This document shows positions 6,201 through 11,175 of a DNA stretch of 11,175 nt, one piece after another; the stretch's first letter is position 1, and every line of letters starts with the position of its first letter. The DNA comes from DYTH01 sp964552725 (lineage in GTDB: Bacteria; Desulfobacterota; Syntrophia; Syntrophales; UBA5619): NCBI GenBank assembly GCA_964552725.1, contig CAZKHU010000093.1, positions 1 to 11,175 on the forward strand. Direction: 5' to 3'. Under the pieces are notes generated by a model. It did not search any database and had not been told where the DNA came from. It worked only from the letters and a program-made list of their open reading frames with translations. Position numbers and translations under genes: made by a program.

Positions 6201-7889
6201 TTAAAATAAGCCGGGGTCGCGGTATTCGCCGAATACCTCGCGGTAAACGTCGCATATTTCCTGCAGCGAGGCCATATCCTTGACGGCCTGGATGCAGTAA
6301 GGCATGACGTTTTTCCCCGTTTTGCAGGCATTTTTCAGATCGCCGAGATCGGCGCTGACGGCGCGCGAGTCCCGTCGGCGTTTGACGTCGGCCAGACGCT
6401 TGAGCTGCTCTTTTTCCACCTTTTCGTCTATCTGGAGGAGCGGGATGGGCTGTTCTTCGGAAGTTACGTACTTGTTTACGCCCACCATGACCTTTTCGTT
6501 GTGGTCTATCTGCTGCTGGAAACGATAAGCGGCGTCGGCGATCTCCAATTGCGGAAACCCCTTGTCGATGGCCGCGATCATGCCGCCCATCTCGTCAATC
6601 TTGGCGATGTATTTCCATGCCTCTTCCTCCATCTTGTTGGTCAGAGACTCGATGAAGTAGGAGCCGGCGAGCGGGTCGATCGTATTGGCGACGCCGGTCT
6701 CTTCGGCGAGGATCTGTTGGGTGCGCAGGGCGATTTGAACGGCGTGTTCCGAAGGGAGGGCCAGCACCTCATCGAGGGAGTTGGTGTGCAGCGACTGCGT
6801 GCCGCCAAGCACCCCGGCCAGGGCTTCAATTGCCGTACGGACGACATTGTTGTACGGCTGCTGGGCGGTAAGCGAGCACCCCGCTGTTTGCGTGTGGAAG
6901 CGCAGCCACCAGGAACGCGGGTTTTTGGCATGAAACCGTTCTTTCATGACGTGAGCCCATATCCGTCGCGCTGCCCGCATCTTGCAGATCTCCTCAAAGA
7001 AGTCGATGTGCGAGTTGAAGAAAAAGGAGAGGCGGGGGGCGAAGGCATCAACATCCAGACCCTTGCGCTGAATAACGTCTTCGACGTATTCGATGCCGTC
7101 GCGGAGCGTAAAGGCCAGCTCCTGCACGGCGGTCGAGCCCGCTTCCCGGATATGGTAGCCGCTGATGCTGATGGTGTTCCATTTCGGGACGTATTTTGTG
7201 CCGAATTCCACCGTGTCGCTGATGATCCGGACAGACGGTTCCGGGGGGCACATGAAGGTCTTCTGGGCGATGAACTCCTTGAGCATGTCGTTCTGAATCG
7301 TTCCCCCGATCTTGGAGAGAGGCACCCCCCTTTTGTCCGCTGCGGCGCAGTACATCGCCCACAGTATCGAGGCGGGGGGGTTGATGGTCATCGAGGTCGT
7401 TACCTTGTCCAGCGGAATTTTATCCACCAGGGTCAGAAAGTCATCAAGGGTGTCTATTGCCACGCCGCACCGGCCGCATTCGCCGCGGGCGTTGGGAGAA
7501 TCGGTATCGTAGCCCATCAGTGTCGGAAAATCAAAGGCCGTGCTCAAACCCGTCTGCCCTTCTCTTAAAAGCATGTGCCAGCGGGCGTTGGTGTCGGCGG
7601 CGCTGCCCATCCCGGCGAACATCCGGAATGTCCAGTAACGCCCCCGGTAGCCGGTGGGCTGGTTGCCGCGCAGATAAGGGAACTCGCCCGGCGCGCCGAT
7701 GTCGCGGGCGAAGTCTGTATCCTTGATGTCTTCCGGCGTATAGAGCCGCTTGATTTCCAGATCGGAGACGGTTGACCAGCGTGACTTCTGATCGGGACTC
7801 TGCACGCCGCTGTGCGCTACCTCGTCTTCCCATTTTTTGGTCAATTCCTGCGACTTTTTGACTGTATCATCTGAAAAATACGAGCCCAT
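6201..7889 (-). CDS. icmA: large subunit of B12-dependent acyl-CoA mutase, isobutyryl-CoA mutase type
   Basis: This 562-residue catalytic TIM-barrel subunit rearranges the carbon skeleton of an acyl-CoA through an adenosyl radical, and has no B12 domain of its own. Family motifs include GRYWTFRMFAGMGSA, GQTGLSTAFDFPTLMGYD, GTIQNDMLKEFIAQ, ISGYHIREAG, and AQQPYNNVVRTAIEALAGVL. Counting from the ATG at 7889, numbering is offset by two from Propionibacterium methylmalonyl-CoA mutase. The catalytic pair Q197 and H244 is kept (Q199, H246). The two residues that hold methylmalonyl-CoA are changed: Tyr89 is Phe91 and Arg207 is Gln209. Phe and Gln are the published isobutyryl-CoA mutase pair. The 2-hydroxyisobutyryl-CoA mutase signature (Ile, and Asp in STDFD) is absent. 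I prefer the ATG at 7887-7889 because GGAGG lies eight bases upstream; a TTG two codons earlier is too close. An automatic pipeline would probably call it methylmalonyl-CoA mutase. Confidence 0.93.
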   Translation of the reverse strand: MGSYFSDDTVKKSQELTKKWEDEVAHSGVQSPDQKSRWSTVSDLEIKRLYTPEDIKDTDFARDIGAPGEFPYLRGNQPTGYRGRYWTFRMFAGMGSAADTNARWHMLLREGQTGLSTAFDFPTLMGYDTDSPNARGECGRCGVAIDTLDDFLTLVDKIPLDKVTTSMTINPPASILWAMYCAAADKRGVPLSKIGGTIQNDMLKEFIAQKTFMCPPEPSVRIISDTVEFGTKYVPKWNTISISGYHIREAGSTAVQELAFTLRDGIEYVEDVIQRKGLDVDAFAPRLSFFFNSHIDFFEEICKMRAARRIWAHVMKERFHAKNPRSWWLRFHTQTAGCSLTAQQPYNNVVRTAIEALAGVLGGTQSLHTNSLDEVLALPSEHAVQIALRTQQILAEETGVANTIDPLAGSYFIESLTNKMEEEAWKYIAKIDEMGGMIAAIDKGFPQLEIADAAYRFQQQIDHNEKVMVGVNKYVTSEEQPIPLLQIDEKVEKEQLKRLADVKRRRDSRAVSADLGDLKNACKTGKNVMPYCIQAVKDMASLQEICDVYREVFGEYRDPGLF

Positions 7890-7942
7890 GCTCAACGCCT
7901 CCGGTTTCAGGATTTAATTATGAAGATTATGCTTGCCGCAAA

Positions 7943-7996
7943 CGAAGCCTTGTTTTCATAAGCTATCGGCTTGCTTCGGTATGTTTCCGGCGATAG
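7943..7996 (-). promoter_or_regulatory. interleaved inverted repeats in the mutase operon leader (possible RNA structure)
   Basis: In the minus-strand transcript the order is CTATCG (7991-7996), CGAAGC (7973-7978), CGATAG (7963-7968), GCTTCG (7943-7948). The first pairs with the third and the second with the fourth, which is a pseudoknot topology or two alternative stems. AAGCC/GGCTT (7968-7972 and 7945-7949) gives another competing stem. No cobalamin-riboswitch B12 box is visible. The stems are only six pairs and could be chance. Confidence 0.25.
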
Positions 7997-8025
7997 TGAA
8001 GCGCTCTAAAATTTAATTTGTACTC

Positions 8026-8053
8026 CTTATCTCCAAAAGCTTTTTTCTGTCAA
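8026..8053 (-). promoter_or_regulatory. candidate sigma70-type promoter of the mutase-ilvD operon
   Basis: On the minus strand a perfect -35 box TTGACA (8048-8053) is followed, after 16 bases, by GATAAG (8026-8031; four of six matches to TATAAT). The predicted transcript would start near 8019, leaving a leader of about 130 bases. A perfect ten-base palindrome, AAAAGCTTTT (8035-8044), lies in the spacer and could be an operator. Confidence 0.45.
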
Positions 8054-8108
8054 GGGATATATAAGGTTTGCCGCAATACATTTATCTCCGTTAAAAGGCC
8101 GATTTTTC

Positions 8109-8137
8109 TTGAAATTGGATGCGGTAACGATTAGAAG
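8109..8137 (+). promoter_or_regulatory. candidate promoter for the deaminase-like gene
   Basis: TTGAAA (8109-8114) and TAGAAG (8132-8137) are separated by 17 bases and would start a transcript near 8144, about 40 bases before the chosen GTG. The match is moderate (five and four of six). It fits the downstream start at 8184 better than a TTG start at 8109. Confidence 0.3.
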
Positions 8138-8183
8138 GGAAAAATGTCGGAATAAGGAAAAAACTATTGCAGGGAGGCATTTC

Positions 8184-9953
8184 GTGAGCGCATCAGGAAA
8201 ATCGGCTGTAATGCAAGGCAGTGAGGCAATGGAAGTTATGCAGGCGGCGCTGGGACGTCAGAAGGCCGATCTTGTCGTTGTCAACGCCAGAGTGGCAAAT
8301 GTATATACAGGCGAGATATTGGATGATTTTGCCGTGGCCGTGAAAGGCAAATGGATTGCCTACGTCGGACGGGAAGCCCGGGAAAACATCGGGGAGGAGA
8401 CCGTTGTTATCGATGCGGCGGGCATGACCGTCATCCCCGGCTTTATTGAAACGCACACGCATCTGGCCCAGATTTATGACAGCGCGGAGTTTACGCGGTT
8501 TGCGCTAAAGGGCGGGACAACCACGGTTGTTACGGAAACGATGGAGGTTTTCCCCGTCGGCGGATATGAAGGGGTGATCGATCTTCTGGATTCGTTTCGC
8601 GATCAGCCCTTGAAGGTTTATGGGACGATGCCGGCGATGGTTTCGATAAGCCGCGCCTGCAACGGAATATCCCTGGAGACAATCAGGAAGCTTTTGCTCA
8701 GGGATGACATTCTTGGTTTGGGGGAGTCTTACTGGCAGTCCGTCCTCCAGAACCCGGAGCAGTTTCTTCCCCTTTTTGCAGAGACCCTGCGGCGGGGAAA
8801 GAAGGTGGAGGGCCATTCAGCCGGGGCCGGCGGGCGAAAGCTCATGGCCTATGCAGCGATCGGCGCTTCTTCCTGCCACGAGCCGATCACGGCTGAGGAA
8901 GTTCTGGAAAGGTTGAGATTGGGGATTTACGTGATGCTCAGGGAAGGCAGCATCCGGCGCGATCTGGAAGCCGTATCCGGGATAAAGGATATGGGCGCCG
9001 ACCTGCGGAGGCTGATTCTGACTACCGACAGTGTCGATCCCGGCGATCTGCTGGAGAAGGGCTACATGGAATATATAGTTCAAAAGGCGATAGATGTCGG
9101 CTTTAACCCCATGGATGCCCTGCGGATGGCGACGATAAATGCAGCCGGACATTTTTCTCTCGATGGAATTTTGGGAGGGATAGCGCCCGGCAAATATGCC
9201 GACATGGTGATTATCCCGGATTTGCAGACCATCAGGCCCGAGTGTGTTATTGCAAGCGGCAAGATAGTGGCGAAGCAAGGCGAGCTTCTTGTCGCTCCCG
9301 GCAAATACGATTATGCGTATCCGAGTCGCAACAGCATTCATCTTCCCGCTGATTTAATCCCCGCTGATTTTTCCATCCCGGCAGATGCGTCCGCCGCCGG
9401 CATAAACGTCCGGGTTATGGATCTGATAACGGAATTGGTAACGAGGGAGGTGAGGATCGATATGCCGGTCATTGACGGTATGATCCATGCCGATCCTGAA
9501 CGGGATATTATCAAGGTTGCCGCCATCGACCGAACCCACAACCCCGGCAGTAAATTTATCGGGCTGGTCCGCGGCTTTAAAATGAAAGCGGGCGCCTTCG
9601 CGACCTCCGCGGCCTGGGATACCTCGGACATCGTGGTCGTTGGCGCCAGCGATGCCGACATGGCGCTTGCCGTAAACAGGATACGCGCGCTGCAGGGAGG
9701 AATTGTGGTTTGCAGGGACGGGGAGGTAATCGCCGAATTTGCCCTCCCCATCTGGGGCATTGTTTCGGAGCAGCCAATGGAGATGCTTGTTCAAAAACTT
9801 AATGAGATCAAGGAGGCAGTCTCAACCATCGGCGTTAGTTTCTCCCGTCCCCATTTGACCCTGGGAACCCTCACCACGGGGGCGATTCCCTACCTCCGCA
9901 TCTGCGAGGAGGGGTTGGTAAATCTCAGAGATGGGCAAACCGTCGGGTTATAA
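8184..9953 (+). CDS. adenine deaminase-family amidohydrolase, divergent, substrate uncertain
   Basis: The 589-residue product has the overall plan of bacterial adenine deaminase: amidohydrolase barrel plus C-terminal domain. Conserved features are HTH (91-93), E181 in GLGES, H211 in EGHSAG, CHE (231-233), LRLGIYVMLREGS, D282 in TTDS, and the stretch NPMDALRMATINAAGHFSLD. Several hallmark positions differ from E. coli Ade. The ESS after HxH is AQI. DPHE is ETME (118-121). The GHID histidine is Y294. HDSHN in the C-terminal domain is WDTSD (478-482). The enzyme may therefore deaminate or hydrolyse another purine-like or cyclic amide substrate. I use the GTG at 8184-8186 because GGGAGG lies six bases upstream. 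A TTG at 8109 would add 25 residues with poor support. It is divergent from the mutase operon and 68 bases ahead of the SpoIID-like gene. Confidence 0.85.
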   Translation: MSASGKSAVMQGSEAMEVMQAALGRQKADLVVVNARVANVYTGEILDDFAVAVKGKWIAYVGREARENIGEETVVIDAAGMTVIPGFIETHTHLAQIYDSAEFTRFALKGGTTTVVTETMEVFPVGGYEGVIDLLDSFRDQPLKVYGTMPAMVSISRACNGISLETIRKLLLRDDILGLGESYWQSVLQNPEQFLPLFAETLRRGKKVEGHSAGAGGRKLMAYAAIGASSCHEPITAEEVLERLRLGIYVMLREGSIRRDLEAVSGIKDMGADLRRLILTTDSVDPGDLLEKGYMEYIVQKAIDVGFNPMDALRMATINAAGHFSLDGILGGIAPGKYADMVIIPDLQTIRPECVIASGKIVAKQGELLVAPGKYDYAYPSRNSIHLPADLIPADFSIPADASAAGINVRVMDLITELVTREVRIDMPVIDGMIHADPERDIIKVAAIDRTHNPGSKFIGLVRGFKMKAGAFATSAAWDTSDIVVVGASDADMALAVNRIRALQGGIVVCRDGEVIAEFALPIWGIVSEQPMEMLVQKLNEIKEAVSTIGVSFSRPHLTLGTLTTGAIPYLRICEEGLVNLRDGQTVGL

Positions 9954-10021
9954 AATTGCCTGGGCGGAAAAACGGGAGTTGATCGGTTAGCGGCAGGGGA
10001 AACGGAGGGCTGAGGGGAGAT
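9954..10021 (+). other. short intergenic region, no clear terminator
   Basis: The 68 bases between the deaminase-like stop and the next ATG are purine-rich near the start site (GAGGGG before ATG) and show no stem followed by a U-tract. The two genes may share a transcript. Confidence 0.35.
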
Positions 10022-11175
10022 ATGGAAGAACCAGAGATCAAAGTGGGGATATGCGATCGCTATCCGGAGATAAGAGGAATGCTGAACGGTTTTTACCGCT
10101 CCAATGGAACAATCTTGAGTGGGGAATTTATCGTTAGAGCGCAGGGGAAGGATGCCGTTTTCTGCGACGAGCGTGGCAGGGAGATCGTAAAGGCGCCGCA
10201 GTTGCGACTGTTTGCGGAGAAAAATGCGACCTTTGCGATAAAAGAGGTGACGATCGGCGTCGGCTTCCATTGGGAACAGCAGGAGAAGCAGACCTTCCCC
10301 GGAGATCTTACCTTCCTGGCTTCGGATGACGGGAAAATAACGGCGATAAACGAGCTTCCCGTCGAGACGTACCTGCAAAGCGTTGTTTCTTCGGAGATGA
10401 GCGATGAGGCCCCGCCGGAATTTCTCAGCGCCCACGCCATTGCCTCGAGAAGCTGGCTCGTCGCCATGCTTCAGCGTAAGGAAAAGGCAGAAAAAATTGG
10501 CGGTTGCGAAAATTACGGCGCCGGTGGCGAAAAAGGGGTGATCCGCTGGTATGACCGGGAGGATCACGATTTTTTTGATGTCTGCGCCGATGATCACTGT
10601 CAGCGCTACCAGGGAACGGGCAACCGGGCAGGGGGCAACGCGGCAGCGGCGGTCCGGGCGACGCGGGGCGTATTTCTGATTCATGAAGGTCAGATATGCG
10701 ATGCAAGGTATCACAAGGCGTGCGGCGGGATGACGGAAGACTATCAAACCTGCTGGGAGCCGAAGGACGTTCCGTATCTTTCCCATGTCTGCGATTCGGC
10801 AAGGCCGTTTGCCCCGCTTCGCACGGAGCAGGAGGCGGCAGACTGGATTCTGTCGACGCCTGATTCCTGGTGCAACGTGAAGGATGACAATCTGCTGAAA
10901 AAGATTCTGCCCGCTTATGACAGAAAGACGGCGGATTTTTTCCGCTGGCGCGTTGAATACAAACGGGAGGAACTGGAAGAGATAATCCGCCGGAAATCGG
11001 GCATCGATTTTGGCGTTCTGCAGAAACTCGTTCCGCTGCAAAGGGGGCCTTCCGGCCGGATCAGTTCCCTGCGCATCGAAGGGACAAAGGCGAAGGTGGT
11101 CGTCGGCAAGGAGCTGGAAATCCGCCGCTGGCTTTCGCCCAGCCATCTCTACAGCAGCGCCTTTATTGTCGAAAG
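10022..11175 (+). CDS. SpoIID/LytB-domain protein, partial (right end cut)
   Basis: The frame starts at ATG 10022 and stays open for 384 codons to the window edge, so the 3' end is missing. The SpoIID/LytB core is clear: AINELPVETYLQSVVSSEM (108-126), with E125 at the position of the catalytic Glu of SpoIID lytic transglycosylases, then AHAIASRSW (137-145). C188, H192 and C193 in DVCADDHCQRYQG, and H231/C234 in YHKACGGMTED, are probable metal-binding residues. SpoIID cleaves denuded peptidoglycan glycan strands. There is no signal peptide or membrane segment: the protein begins MEEPEIKVGICDR, and the same frame has a stop at 9980-9982 with no usable start before it. The export route is therefore unclear, or the protein works in the cytoplasm. 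A GAGGGG lies four bases before the ATG. The long minus-strand frame over this region is a shadow. Confidence 0.88.
   Translation, partial: MEEPEIKVGICDRYPEIRGMLNGFYRSNGTILSGEFIVRAQGKDAVFCDERGREIVKAPQLRLFAEKNATFAIKEVTIGVGFHWEQQEKQTFPGDLTFLASDDGKITAINELPVETYLQSVVSSEMSDEAPPEFLSAHAIASRSWLVAMLQRKEKAEKIGGCENYGAGGEKGVIRWYDREDHDFFDVCADDHCQRYQGTGNRAGGNAAAAVRATRGVFLIHEGQICDARYHKACGGMTEDYQTCWEPKDVPYLSHVCDSARPFAPLRTEQEAADWILSTPDSWCNVKDDNLLKKILPAYDRKTADFFRWRVEYKREELEEIIRRKSGIDFGVLQKLVPLQRGPSGRISSLRIEGTKAKVVVGKELEIRRWLSPSHLYSSAFIVE

Noticed and set aside
6501..7568. 355-codon plus-strand open frame
   Set aside because: Antisense to the mutase large subunit; no motif of its own.
7890..8053. Cobalamin riboswitch in the mutase operon leader
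   Set aside because: The leader is only about 130 bases and I find no B12 box or the usual multi-stem core, although a B12 enzyme is encoded downstream.
9890..11146. 418-codon minus-strand open frame
   Set aside because: It is rich in Arg and Pro, shows no family motif, and lies antisense to the clear SpoIID/LytB domain. It is a GC-driven shadow.

Overview
The window looks like part of a chromosome from an anaerobic, GC-rich Gram-negative bacterium of the Desulfobacterota/Syntrophales kind. This is an inference from the gene set (B12-dependent acyl-CoA mutase, MeaB and SpoIID/LytB homologues) and the codon usage. No rRNA, tRNA, CRISPR array, transposase or phage gene is visible.

Left flank (1-1718): accessory and decayed. 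A few codons of a possible minus-strand gene run off the left edge. Next come two gene fragments lying head to head. One is a minus-strand COG2865-type AlbA_2/HATPase protein without its N-terminus. The other is a plus-strand zinc cytidine-deaminase-like fragment without its N-terminal half. They meet at about 1426-1436, as expected if a deletion removed both 5' ends and the region between two divergent genes.

Centre (1719-7889, all minus strand): a compact six-gene operon. In transcription order it encodes the large subunit of an acyl-CoA mutase, its B12-binding small subunit, the GTPase chaperone MeaB, an ATP:cob(I)alamin adenosyltransferase (CobO/BtuR type), a YycJ/WalJ-like metallo-beta-lactamase-fold hydrolase, and dihydroxy-acid dehydratase (IlvD). 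Gaps are 10-70 bases or one-base overlaps. The large subunit would usually be annotated as methylmalonyl-CoA mutase. Its two substrate-selecting positions are Phe and Gln, however, as in isobutyryl-CoA mutase, not the Tyr and Arg of methylmalonyl-CoA mutase. With no epimerase gene nearby and ilvD (valine pathway) at the operon end, the likely job is isobutyryl-CoA/n-butyryl-CoA interconversion, with local cofactor supply and enzyme repair.

Right side (8184-11175, plus strand): divergently transcribed. First is an adenine-deaminase-family amidohydrolase in which several hallmark motifs are replaced, so adenine is doubtful as its substrate. Then comes a SpoIID/LytB-domain protein with no signal peptide, cut by the right edge. 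The 294-base divergent region (7890-8183) holds plausible sigma70-type promoters in both directions and interleaved inverted repeats in the operon leader.
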